A stretch of 14,622 bases of DNA from Nitrospinae bacterium CG11_big_fil_rev_8_21_14_0_20_56_8 (GCA_002796165.1 PCWF01000010.1:1-14622), one strand, 5' to 3'; shown: positions 7,706-14,316, counted from the first letter of the stretch. Numbers and translations are program-made. The notes: generated from the letters alone by a model not told the origin.

Positions 7706-8398
7706 TCAGTTTTTTCTCACGTCAAACCCCTTGTTGGATTGCAACCGCGAGTGCCTGACGATGTCGATTTTCATGGTGAGAAGAGATTTTACGATCTGGA
7801 CGCGTTCATAAACATCCTGCTGTTCCAGAAACGCCTGTTTCTGGTCCAGGGGCATGTCAAAGTGGTAAGCCAATGCATCAACCATCTGACTCAGGCGGGA
7901 AAAGCTTTGGATGTCGGGCGCATCCTTGGCGTGCAGATGGCGGGGCAACAGTTTCAAATAGTCCTGGTACAGGGCCTTGAGCACTTTTCCCCAATTGTTG
8001 AGGTCCGGAGACAGGTCTGTGTCGTTATGGTCTTCCAGGTAGAGAACCTCGGCCTGCCGGTAGGCGTGGTCTCCAATTTCCCTTAGTATTTTAAATCGGC
8101 GGTATCCCCGCAGGACGATGTTGTATTTCCCATCGGGAAGCTGGGTGTGGGATTCGATGGTTCCGGCGCATCCGGTGGGAACGACGCCGGGCCGATCGAA
8201 ATAATTGGTCTCGTATCCGGGTTTCAGGAGTACCATTCCGATTTTCCGGTTTTCCTGGAGGGCATCGGCCACCATCTGCCGGTATCGGGGCTCGAAAATA
8301 TGCAGGGGGAGCAGGGTTTCGGGATAGAAGACGGAATTGGGGAGGGGAAACAGGGAAACGACTTCGTCGCCTTTGCGAATTTCCGGGTTAGGTTTCAT
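7706..8398 (-). CDS. LON peptidase substrate-binding (Lon N-terminal) domain protein
   Basis: 230 residues from the chosen start. The opening 'VVSLFPLPNSVFYPETLLPL' followed by 'HIFEPRYRQMV' is the classic start of the Lon N-terminal PUA-like domain, and 'GCAGTIESHTQLPDGKYNIV' with 'LRGYRRFKI' matches its second half. No AAA+ ATPase or Ser-Lys protease part follows, so this is the stand-alone form, whose role is not settled (substrate recognition or adaptor is usually assumed). The frame extends upstream to 8524, but the extra 42 residues do not look like the family and a consensus promoter lies inside them (8442-8470, minus strand), so the ATG at 8398 is preferred. No strong Shine-Dalgarno is visible there. 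The gap 7593-7705 to the kinase gene shows no convincing terminator. Confidence 0.85.
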   Translation of the reverse strand: MKPNPEIRKGDEVVSLFPLPNSVFYPETLLPLHIFEPRYRQMVADALQENRKIGMVLLKPGYETNYFDRPGVVPTGCAGTIESHTQLPDGKYNIVLRGYRRFKILREIGDHAYRQAEVLYLEDHNDTDLSPDLNNWGKVLKALYQDYLKLLPRHLHAKDAPDIQSFSRLSQMVDALAYHFDMPLDQKQAFLEQQDVYERVQIVKSLLTMKIDIVRHSRLQSNKGFDVRKN

Positions 8399-8441
8399 AC
8401 GTGGTTTGAAAAAATGGAATCGGGTTGCATGCGTCTCATCA

Positions 8442-8470
8442 ATTATAATGGTTTCTGCCGAACTTGAAAA
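8442..8470 (-). promoter_or_regulatory. Sigma-70-type promoter for the Lon-domain gene
   Basis: Read on the minus strand: -35 TTTTCA (8470-8465), a 17-base spacer, and a perfect -10 TATAAT (8447-8442). Transcription would start near 8435, giving a leader of about 37 bases to the ATG at 8398. The longer frame from 8524 would start upstream of this promoter, which argues for the shorter protein. Confidence 0.45.
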
Positions 8471-8560
8471 GTGTCCCGATTGGAGACCGGTGAAAAGAAA
8501 AATCCATTCGCGGGGGCCGAGCATCTCAATTTAATCGAAGCTCCATTTATCAAGGGTTTA

Positions 8561-8587
8561 TTGACTTTTTTTCATTATTTTTATAGT
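8561..8587 (+). promoter_or_regulatory. Candidate promoter for the ATP-grasp-like gene, close to its start codon
   Basis: TTGACT at 8561-8566 and TATAGT at 8582-8587 sit in a T-rich stretch. The spacer is 15 bases, shorter than the preferred 16-18, which lowers confidence. Transcription would begin at about 8594, only about four bases before the ATG at 8598, so the mRNA would be almost leaderless; no Shine-Dalgarno is present. Confidence 0.35.
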
Positions 8588-8597
8588 CTTCCTGTTC

Positions 8598-10031
8598 ATG
8601 ATGGCCCTTCCTGGTGACATTTGTTCCGATATTCGCGCTTCGCTCGAAGCTTCCGGCCTTTTTTCTTCCGGGAATAAAGTAAATGGAGGGGCTCCCTCCT
8701 GGCGTATTTCTCCCGAACCGTTTTGGTTGTCTCAGGATGATTACAGGTTTTTCATTGAACTTGGGGATCATCTTCTAAAATTTTATACGGCCCTCAACCA
8801 GATGTACCTGGACAGCGTCAAGGGAAGGGTCCCTTCGTGGGTGGCGGAATATCTGGATGCAGGCAAACCCCCGGACCTGGTGCAATTGGGCCGCATGAAG
8901 CGGTTCAAACGAGACGTTCCGGGCATCATTCGACCCGATGTGATTGTAACGGAAAGTGGATTTGTTGTGACGGAACTGGATTCGGTTCCCGGCGGATTTG
9001 GTTTAACTTCGGGTCTCATGTCGCTCTATCGCGAAAAGGGAGGGGTGTTGGCCAGCGAGGAGGAGGGGGGTATTCCCGCGTTGTTTTACCAGATGCTGGA
9101 AGAGTTGGCTCAAAACTCTAAATGCACGGTCGGCATTGTGGTCTCTGAAGAAGCCCGGGATTACCTGGGGGAGATGAAGTTCCTGGTTAACCATTTAAAT
9201 GATAAGGGTTTCCCCATTCATGTGTTGAGCCCACGGGAACTCATCTTCCGCGAAGAGGGACTTTTTGTGGAAGAGGGGGGCCGGGAAATTCCCCTTGAAG
9301 TGATCTACCGGTTTTTCGAGCTCTTCGATCTTCCCAACATCCCCAAATCCGAATTGATGTTGTATGCGTTCAAAAAGGGCTTGGCGGTGGTGACGCCGCC
9401 CTGCAAGCCCTGGCTCGAGGAGAAACTTGCATTTGCGTTGTTTCATCATCCCGCGTTGAAAACGATTTGGGAAAATGCGTTGGGGAGTGAAACTTTTAAC
9501 GTGTTATCCCATCTAATTCCCAAAACCTGGATTCTGGACAATCGTCCTCTTCCCCCTCAGGCGGTGATTCCGGGTTTGGTTGTTCGGGGAAAGAGCGTTC
9601 GGGATTGGAGCGAGTTGCTATCGCTCACTCAAAAGGAACGGGAACTGGTGATCAAACCCTCAGGCTTCTCTCCAGAAGCCTGGGGAAGCCGGGGCGTGGT
9701 CGTGGGACATGATGTGTCGTCGGAAGATTGGGGTAAGACGCTTCAGGAAAGTCTCCACCGCTTTCCCCGGCAACCGTCGATTCTGCAGGAGTTTCACAAG
9801 GGAAAACGGATTCGGATTTCGTATGAAAATCCCGCGTCCGGGAGCCTTGTGGAGATGGAGAGCCGGGTTCGCCTGACCCCGTATTATTTCCCGGTCGGGG
9901 GCAAAGCAAAACTGGGCGGCATTCTGGCGACCTTGTGCCCGCAGGACAAGAAGAAAATTCATGGCATGACCGATGCGGTGATGATCCCCTGCGCGGTCCG
10001 GGATCCGGTTTCCTTAGACAGTTCTTTATAA
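8598..10031 (+). CDS. Uncharacterised protein with ATP-grasp-like features (possible circularly permuted ATP-grasp)
   Basis: 477 residues, soluble, no signal peptide. I do not recognise a named family with certainty. 'VVTELDSVPGGFGLTSGL' (about 123-140) recalls the acidic substrate-binding strand of glutathionylspermidine-synthase-like proteins. 'LVIKPSGFSPEAWGSRGVVV' (about 350-369) has the Lys and Gly-rich loop of an ATP-grasp nucleotide site. 'PSILQEFHKGKRI' (393-405) resembles the hinge strand, and 'GGKAKLGGILATL' comes near the end. Such enzymes join a carboxylate to an amine or thiol with ATP; the substrate is unknown. The in-frame stop at 8562 means only the two adjacent ATGs at 8598 and 8601 can start it. 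There is no Shine-Dalgarno. A hairpin that looks like a terminator follows, so it may be a single-gene transcript. Confidence 0.7.
   Translation: MMALPGDICSDIRASLEASGLFSSGNKVNGGAPSWRISPEPFWLSQDDYRFFIELGDHLLKFYTALNQMYLDSVKGRVPSWVAEYLDAGKPPDLVQLGRMKRFKRDVPGIIRPDVIVTESGFVVTELDSVPGGFGLTSGLMSLYREKGGVLASEEEGGIPALFYQMLEELAQNSKCTVGIVVSEEARDYLGEMKFLVNHLNDKGFPIHVLSPRELIFREEGLFVEEGGREIPLEVIYRFFELFDLPNIPKSELMLYAFKKGLAVVTPPCKPWLEEKLAFALFHHPALKTIWENALGSETFNVLSHLIPKTWILDNRPLPPQAVIPGLVVRGKSVRDWSELLSLTQKERELVIKPSGFSPEAWGSRGVVVGHDVSSEDWGKTLQESLHRFPRQPSILQEFHKGKRIRISYENPASGSLVEMESRVRLTPYYFPVGGKAKLGGILATLCPQDKKKIHGMTDAVMIPCAVRDPVSLDSSL
9658..9685 (+). repeat. Perfect inverted repeat (hairpin) inside the ATP-grasp-like gene
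   Basis: CAGGCTTCT (9661-9669) and AGAAGCCTG (9674-9682) pair perfectly around the loop CTCC. Two more G-C pairs and one G-T wobble extend the stem to 12 pairs (9658-9685). It covers the codons of the putative Gly-rich nucleotide loop. Whether it acts in RNA or is a by-product of the protein sequence is open. Confidence 0.55.
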
Positions 10032-10055
10032 TCGGAGATTCCGGTTTGGGCATTA

Positions 10056-10104
10056 GGATGGCCCCCGCCGAGGAGGGCGGGCACATCCCGGAGTTATTTT
10101 TTTT
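10056..10104 (+). terminator. Candidate rho-independent terminator after the ATP-grasp-like gene
   Basis: GGATG...CATCC (10056-10060 with 10084-10088) encloses GCCC/GGGC and GCC/GGC pairs with small bulges, giving a 12-pair GC-rich stem around a GAGGAG loop. A run of eight T (10097-10104) follows after 8 bases. The gap before the T run is longer than ideal. It lies 25 bases after the stop codon of the gene. Confidence 0.45.
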
Positions 10105-10128
10105 GGGGATGTAAGGGACGAGGGTCAA

Positions 10129-10371
10129 TTGAGACTTTATAATATCGACGGTTGTGGTTATTGTGCCATGGTGCGCAACGTGCTGGATCAGCTCCGTCTC
10201 GAATACGAGAAAATCGACGTTCCGTGGCAACACAGTATGCGGCAGGAGGTCTTCGAGGTGTCGGGACAATATATGGTCCCGGTCCTGGTGGACGGCGACA
10301 CGGTGATCGATGACGAGTACGAGATCATCGATCATTTGAAGCGGAATTACGCGAAAAACTTGCAAGGTTGA
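10129..10371 (+). CDS. Glutaredoxin-like protein
   Basis: 80 residues, the size of small glutaredoxins. The first strand 'RLYNIDGCGYC' carries the redox pair C9-X2-C12. The cis-proline segment is 'YMVPVLVDG', and 'VIDDEYEIIDHLKRNY' forms the glutathione-side helix, with the acidic pair replacing the usual 'GG/SD' turn. It would reduce disulfides or mixed thiol disulfides in the cytoplasm. The start is TTG at 10129: no ATG or GTG fits the fold boundary, and AAGGGACGAGGG just upstream gives a purine-rich ribosome site. It follows a candidate terminator and precedes the structured leader of the aminomutase gene. It could equally belong to the broader thioredoxin-fold/GST-N group. Confidence 0.85.
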   Translation: MRLYNIDGCGYCAMVRNVLDQLRLEYEKIDVPWQHSMRQEVFEVSGQYMVPVLVDGDTVIDDEYEIIDHLKRNYAKNLQG

Positions 10372-10498
10372 AGGGCCCGGTTCCGGGTCCGTGTCCTGGA
10401 AAGGTTAGCTCCGGACAGGGTGGATATTTCAGGGGTAGCCTCAATTCTTCTCCCGGCTGAGGGGAAGGAGAAATGCTAACTTTAGCCGAAGGATCAAA
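10372..10498 (+). promoter_or_regulatory. Structured leader of the aminomutase gene: two tandem hairpins and a small upstream ORF
   Basis: Directly after the glutaredoxin stop, GGGCCCGG (10373-10380) pairs with CCGGGTCC (10383-10390). A second hairpin, TGTCC-T-GG with CCGGACA (10392-10417), follows it. CCTCA/TGAGG can form a third short stem just before the purine-rich GGGGAAGGAG (10461-10470). That sequence would serve an ATG at 10473 opening a 16-codon ORF that ends at 10523, overlapping the aminomutase start in another frame. No T run follows the hairpins, so they are not simple terminators. No known riboswitch class was recognised. Confidence 0.35.
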
Positions 10499-10523
10499 AT
10501 GGAAGAGTGGCAGAAACTTCTGA
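10473..10523 (+). other. Possible leader peptide ORF overlapping the aminomutase start
   Basis: ATG at 10473, 16 codons, TGA at 10521-10523; the predicted peptide is MLTLAEGSKWKSGRNF. GGAAGGAG ends only two bases before the ATG, a strong Shine-Dalgarno at rather short spacing. The frame differs from that of the aminomutase, whose ATG at 10499 lies inside it, so translation of the two could be coupled or compete. The peptide has two Lys but is not notably lysine-rich. It may be chance. Confidence 0.25.
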
Positions 10524-11614
10524 GCCGTAGCGTGGTCAAAGTCGACGATTTACCCTTCCTTCCCGATTCCGAGGAGTATCGTAAGAAGCTGGAGAAAGTA
10601 GCGGAAGTTTTCCCGATTCGCATCAACTCCTATTTTCTGGGCCAGATCAAGGAACCCAACGATCCCCTGTGGAAACAGGTCGTTCCCACGCTGGAGGAGC
10701 TGGACGATTTCCTGAGCGATGAGGAACTGCTGGTCGAGGATCCGCTGAACGAAGAGGGCGACATGCCCGTCCCGGAACTGGTGCACCGCTACCCCGACCG
10801 GGTGCTTCTGATGGTCAACAATCATTGTCCCATCATCTGCCGCTTCTGCACGCGCAAGCGAAAGATCGGTTTCCCGGGCATCGTGACGCGCGAAACCCTG
10901 CGCAAGGGGATCGAGTATATCCGCAACAGTCCCGAGGTTCGGGACGTAATCCTTTCGGGAGGCGACCCGCTCCTGGTTCCGGACAAGGAACTGGACCGCA
11001 TTCTTGCGGAACTACGGTCGATTCCGCACCTGGAAATCATCCGCATTGGAACGCGCGTTCCGGGAACGCTTCCTCAGAGAATTACGCCGGAGTTGTGCCG
11101 CACTCTGAAGAAGTACCATCCCATTTATTTCAACATGCATTTCAATCATCCCGCCGAGATCACCCCCGAGGTGGAACGCGCCTGCAACCTGCTGGCCGAT
11201 ACCGGGATTCCCCTGGGGAGCCAGACGGTGCTTCTCAAGGGGGTCAATGACAATTCGCAAACCATGCGGGAGTTGGTGCACAAGCTTCTGCGCGTTCGCG
11301 TCAAACCCTACTATTTGTTCCAGGCCGACATGACGCTCGGCACCAACCATTTCCGGACGATGGTGGAAAAGGGTCTCGAAATCATCCGCGATCTTCAGGG
11401 CCATACGTCAGGAATGGGAGTCCCCGCGTTCGTGATCGATACTCCGGGCGGGGGAGGCAAGGTTCGCCTGCTTCCCGGTTCGGTGATCGAGCACAACGAA
11501 CACGAGGTTGTGGTCAAGAATTACGATGGAAAGGTGTACCGCTATCCACAACCCCGGGATCCCAATGCCGAGGAAGCCGCGCGGTCTTCCGACATGTGCC
11601 AGTTGCCTGCGTAA
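10499..11614 (+). CDS. kamA: KamA-type lysine 2,3-aminomutase (radical SAM, PLP)
   Basis: 371 residues, between EpmB (about 340) and clostridial KamA (416). The cluster-binding set 'NNHCPIICRFCTRKRK' gives C110, C114, C117. 'ILSGGDPLL' is the SAM-side motif and 'VPAFVIDTPGGGGKV' supplies the PLP-binding K321. The two aspartates that hold the substrate amine in KamA, in 'QADMTLG' (D277) and 'VIDTP' (D314), are both present, which favours lysine over glutamate as substrate and separates it from EpmB, where the second Asp context is lost. The enzyme would turn L-lysine into L-beta-lysine, used for osmolytes or other conjugates; no acetyltransferase AblB is in the window. AAGGA about 7 bases before the ATG at 10499 fits the start. 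The 3' gap to 11720 holds only a weak hairpin (11622-11650). Confidence 0.88.
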   Translation: MEEWQKLLSRSVVKVDDLPFLPDSEEYRKKLEKVAEVFPIRINSYFLGQIKEPNDPLWKQVVPTLEELDDFLSDEELLVEDPLNEEGDMPVPELVHRYPDRVLLMVNNHCPIICRFCTRKRKIGFPGIVTRETLRKGIEYIRNSPEVRDVILSGGDPLLVPDKELDRILAELRSIPHLEIIRIGTRVPGTLPQRITPELCRTLKKYHPIYFNMHFNHPAEITPEVERACNLLADTGIPLGSQTVLLKGVNDNSQTMRELVHKLLRVRVKPYYLFQADMTLGTNHFRTMVEKGLEIIRDLQGHTSGMGVPAFVIDTPGGGGKVRLLPGSVIEHNEHEVVVKNYDGKVYRYPQPRDPNAEEAARSSDMCQLPA

Positions 11615-11682
11615 CCTCTTTCCCGGGTTGTTCCCCGCAAACCTGCCGGGCCGCATTCCACCCTGCCGTTGCATTTTTCCTT

Positions 11683-11711
11683 TTGACCCCGTCTTTCGTG
11701 CCCACTAAGAT
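11683..11711 (+). promoter_or_regulatory. Sigma-70-type promoter for the spermidine-synthase-like gene, adjoining its start
   Basis: TTGACC at 11683-11688, a 17-base spacer, and TAAGAT at 11706-11711. Transcription would start around 11718, three bases before the ATG at 11721, so the transcript may be practically leaderless. The run GGGGG before the ATG would otherwise be the only ribosome site. Confidence 0.45.
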
Positions 11712-11720
11712 GGGGGCGTT

Positions 11721-13217
11721 ATGACCGGGACCCCCGATTACAAAAAAGATTTTCTTCTCCTGTTCCTGGTCGGGGCTTGCCTCAGCATTGCCCAATTTGT
11801 GATGGTCCGCGATTTCGTCACCATCCTCTATGGGGAGGAAGTGGTGATCGTTCTGGTGACGGCGGCCTTTTTTTCCGGTTTGTCGCTGGGATATTGTTTC
11901 GCTCTCCGTTTCAATCAAAGGTTATTTGAGCGCCTCTTTGCGGCCTCGGTGTTTCTCCACCTGAGTTTCCCGCTCTCCTACCGTTACCTTGCGGTCTGGA
12001 TCAGCGGTTTCCCGCATCTCGGGGGTTGGGCGTACCTGGCCCTCTTGTTCTTTTACGCATTCCTTTTCAGCGCCCTGTTCGCGGCGTTTTTGCCCCGCCT
12101 TGTGGAGCGCCATGCGCCCGCGCTTTCTCCCGAAAACAGTCTGAAGTGGTTTTACTCCATTGAACTGACCGGATTCCTCGCCGGGTTTGTCATCGTGGGA
12201 TTGAGCTGGAATCATCCGGTGGCCCACCTTCTTCCCGCCTACTGGATTCTTTTGTGCGTGGTTCTTCACCTGGTATTGCGGAACCGGGGGCTGACCGCCG
12301 GGTTTGCCGCGATGGCGTTCGTGGCGAGCATTTTTCTCGAAGGCTGGGACCTCCAGAGCGCCGCTCTGCTTTACGAACGCAAGCACGGCAAGAAGGAACC
12401 GCAGGTCCTGATGGCGATCAATTCCCCCTACCAGAGGGTCGAGGTGATCCAGGACGGCCGAGGAGAAAAATATCTCTACCTCGACGGATTGCTGAACCTG
12501 AATGCCACCGACCTCGAATTTCTCAATCACTATATCGCCCGCATTCCCGCCCGGCTGATCTCGCCGGAGAATACGCTCATCGTGGGGAATGGGACCCTCT
12601 CCTCGGTGGGGGACGTGGCGGCGCTTTCCCGCAACGTGGTCTCGGTGGAGCTGGACCCTGGGGTCCTTCTCGCGGGGAGCCGGTTTTTCACTCCCCCGGA
12701 ATCGTTGACGCAATTGGCGAACTGGAATCTGGTGGTGGACGATGGGAAGCATTTTTTGAAAACCACGGAGAAGAAGTTCGATCTCATCATCATGGATGTT
12801 CCCTCTCCCCTGACCATTCAGGAGGCCTGCCTGCACACGGTGGAATTTTATAAGTTGGCTCGGGAAAAAATAACCCCCTCCGGGGTGATCGCGGTGCAGT
12901 TGAGCGGTCCCCTGCAACGCAACAATCGGACTCCCGCGCGTGTGGTGGCGGCCCTGGCGAAGGTGTTCAAGGAGGTGATGGTGGTCGAAAGCAAGCGCGC
13001 GGACCGCGGATTCGCCTATGCCTCCGACCGGTTGCCGTTTTCTCCCGGAGATTTGATTCGGGAAGCGAGGTCGTTTGAAAGCGCCCTGGAAATAATCCCG
13101 GCGAACCGGGTCCATGTGTTTCTCGACCGGGCGGTTCCGCTCTCGCTGGACAATATGGATCTGGTGCTGGGCAGAGGTTGGGAACGGTTCTTCGACCGCT
13201 ACTTCGGGGAGGATTGA
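11721..13217 (+). CDS. Membrane-anchored spermidine-synthase-like (aminopropyltransferase-fold) protein
   Basis: 498 residues. The first 210 hold about six or seven membrane segments (near 11-29, 41-62, 73-97, 103-124, 148-163, 170-187, 192-207). The rest is a class I methyltransferase-like domain of the spermidine synthase type: 'SPYQRVEVIQDGRGEKYLYL' then 'DGLLNLNATDLEF', 'NTLIVGNGTL', 'VVSVELDP' (E310 at the cofactor ribose position), 'VVDDGKHFL' (D341) and 'FDLIIMDVPSP' (D359 at the catalytic position), ending in 'HTVEFYKLAREKITPSGVIA'. The glycine loop GGGDG is degraded to 'GNGTL', so true aminopropyl transfer is uncertain. It ends 4 bases before a small membrane protein gene and is surely co-transcribed with it. 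Confidence 0.82.
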   Translation: MTGTPDYKKDFLLLFLVGACLSIAQFVMVRDFVTILYGEEVVIVLVTAAFFSGLSLGYCFALRFNQRLFERLFAASVFLHLSFPLSYRYLAVWISGFPHLGGWAYLALLFFYAFLFSALFAAFLPRLVERHAPALSPENSLKWFYSIELTGFLAGFVIVGLSWNHPVAHLLPAYWILLCVVLHLVLRNRGLTAGFAAMAFVASIFLEGWDLQSAALLYERKHGKKEPQVLMAINSPYQRVEVIQDGRGEKYLYLDGLLNLNATDLEFLNHYIARIPARLISPENTLIVGNGTLSSVGDVAALSRNVVSVELDPGVLLAGSRFFTPPESLTQLANWNLVVDDGKHFLKTTEKKFDLIIMDVPSPLTIQEACLHTVEFYKLAREKITPSGVIAVQLSGPLQRNNRTPARVVAALAKVFKEVMVVESKRADRGFAYASDRLPFSPGDLIREARSFESALEIIPANRVHVFLDRAVPLSLDNMDLVLGRGWERFFDRYFGED

Positions 13218-13221
13218 TCGG

Positions 13222-13719
13222 ATGGTAACGGCGTTTTTGACCGGACTCTATTTTGCAATCCTCCAGTTTTGTTATTTGATCCTGTTGCAGATCAATGTTT
13301 CATCGGCCTACCTGACCTACATGCTTATCGTGGTGGCCTGGATGACAGGATCCATCGCCGGGTTGTGGTGGAAAAAAATGAATCCGGCGACGGGGGTGGT
13401 GCTGGGAGGATTGAGCTATTACGCGGTGCTTCTTCTTGTGGTGTTCCTGCCGTTTGAAACCCTGACGCTGGGTCTCTCCGCGCTGGGGGTGATGTTCTCT
13501 GGACTTTGGGCGGGGCGGTTTTTCGTGGTGTACCTTCCCCGGTTCGGCGGGGCCGACCGGCTCTTTTTTCATGAGAACAACGGATTCCTCCTGGGGATCG
13601 TCGTGTTCTTTGTGGGCTTCACGATTTTTGGAAAACATTTTTTATTCCTGGCCCCCGCGGTTCTCGCGTGCCTGCTCCTTATCGGGACGGCGTTTTCCAC
13701 CCCAAGGACGACCCCATAA
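13222..13719 (+). CDS. Small membrane protein resembling the membrane module of the preceding gene
   Basis: 165 residues with about five membrane segments and no soluble domain. No named family is recognised. Two stretches resemble the upstream protein's membrane part: residues 11-48 align without gaps to its residues 21-58 (shared Ile, Gln-Phe, Leu, Ala, Gly and Gly positions, including the 'GLSLG'/'GSIAG' turn). Both proteins also have LPR followed by an E-x-x-G-F-L-x-G motif ('ENNGFLLG' here, 'ELTGFLAG' there). This suggests an ancient duplication without the catalytic domain. GGGGAGG about 8 bases before the ATG at 13222 marks the start; the frame is open further upstream (ATG 13114), but that part overlaps the previous gene. 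Probably a partner of that protein in the membrane. Confidence 0.75.
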   Translation: MVTAFLTGLYFAILQFCYLILLQINVSSAYLTYMLIVVAWMTGSIAGLWWKKMNPATGVVLGGLSYYAVLLLVVFLPFETLTLGLSALGVMFSGLWAGRFFVVYLPRFGGADRLFFHENNGFLLGIVVFFVGFTIFGKHFLFLAPAVLACLLLIGTAFSTPRTTP

Positions 13720-13787
13720 ATTCCGCATTTAATAAACGATATTTCAAAGTCTTTTTTTGCGGCGGCGAAAACCTTCCTTATCTTGTT

Positions 13788-13817
13788 TTGACTCTTGGGC
13801 CGGAGCGGGCCTATATT
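13788..13817 (+). promoter_or_regulatory. Sigma-70-type promoter for the prepilin genes
   Basis: TTGACT at 13788-13793 and TATATT at 13812-13817 with an 18-base spacer. The expected transcription start near 13824 gives a leader of about 34 bases. The upstream gap 13720-13787 has a T7 tract (13752-13758) but no clear stem before it, so no terminator is called. Confidence 0.5.
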
Positions 13818-13857
13818 AAATAAGAACCCTTATTTTTCAACCGGATAGATTCCCGTC

Positions 13858-14316
13858 ATGATTCGGAACCCGTGTGTCCAGGGATTCACCCTGATCGAGC
13901 TCGTCAGCGTCATTTTGATTTTGGGAATCCTGGGCGCGGTGGTCATTCCCCTGTTCGATACGACGGACATCCAGGTGACCACCGCGGCCAACACGATCGA
14001 AACCGATTTGAAATTTGTTCAGGAACTGGCGATGTCGCGGAACCCGGCGAACCCGGGAGAGGTGGGCATCGTTTTTTCCCTCGGGGCTTCCAGTTACACC
14101 ATTACCGATCCGCAGGGGATTTTTACCCAGACGCGCGATCTCCCCAACGGGGTCGCCATCAGCCAGGCCCCCGGGACGGGGGGAAACAGGATTTCCTACA
14201 ACAAATATGGCGAGCCGGAGATTGGAACGAGTCTGGTTTCCTTCAAGATCACCGGTGGGGCAATGACCCGGACCCTCTCGGTGGAGCCGGTGACGGGAAG
14301 GGTGACGATATCATGA
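13858..14316 (+). CDS. Type IV pilin / type II secretion minor pseudopilin, GspH/FimT-like
   Basis: 152 residues. A 9-residue leader ends in Gly, and the prepilin peptidase site is G9|F10 in 'QGFTLIELVSVILILGILG', with Glu at +5 (E14) and a single hydrophobic helix of about 20 residues that anchors the subunit before assembly. The C-terminal part has no cysteines after the helix and is rich in short strands ('VGIVFSLGASSYTIT', 'NRISYNKYGEPE'). This pattern is common in GspH/FimT-like minor pseudopilins that prime the pilus tip. It is the first gene of an operon: its stop overlaps the next ATG (ATGA). The Shine-Dalgarno is weak. Whether the system is a pilus or a secretion pseudopilus cannot be decided from this end. 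Confidence 0.88.
   Translation: MIRNPCVQGFTLIELVSVILILGILGAVVIPLFDTTDIQVTTAANTIETDLKFVQELAMSRNPANPGEVGIVFSLGASSYTITDPQGIFTQTRDLPNGVAISQAPGTGGNRISYNKYGEPEIGTSLVSFKITGGAMTRTLSVEPVTGRVTIS

Noticed and set aside
10373..10390. GC-rich hairpin after the glutaredoxin gene as a terminator
   Set aside because: No T tract follows. It is treated instead as part of the structured leader of the next gene.
11622..11678. Weak hairpin (CCCGGGTT with AACCTGCCGGG) and a later T run as a terminator for the aminomutase gene
   Set aside because: The stem is bulged and the T run is over 20 bases away, so it does not meet a reasonable terminator standard.
11922..13115. Long minus-strand frame opposite the spermidine-synthase-like gene (397 codons)
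   Set aside because: The translation is rich in His, Arg, Gln and Gly with no domain. The plus-strand frame has membrane segments and family motifs.
13720..13787. T7 tract after the small membrane protein gene as a terminator
   Set aside because: No stable stem precedes the T run.
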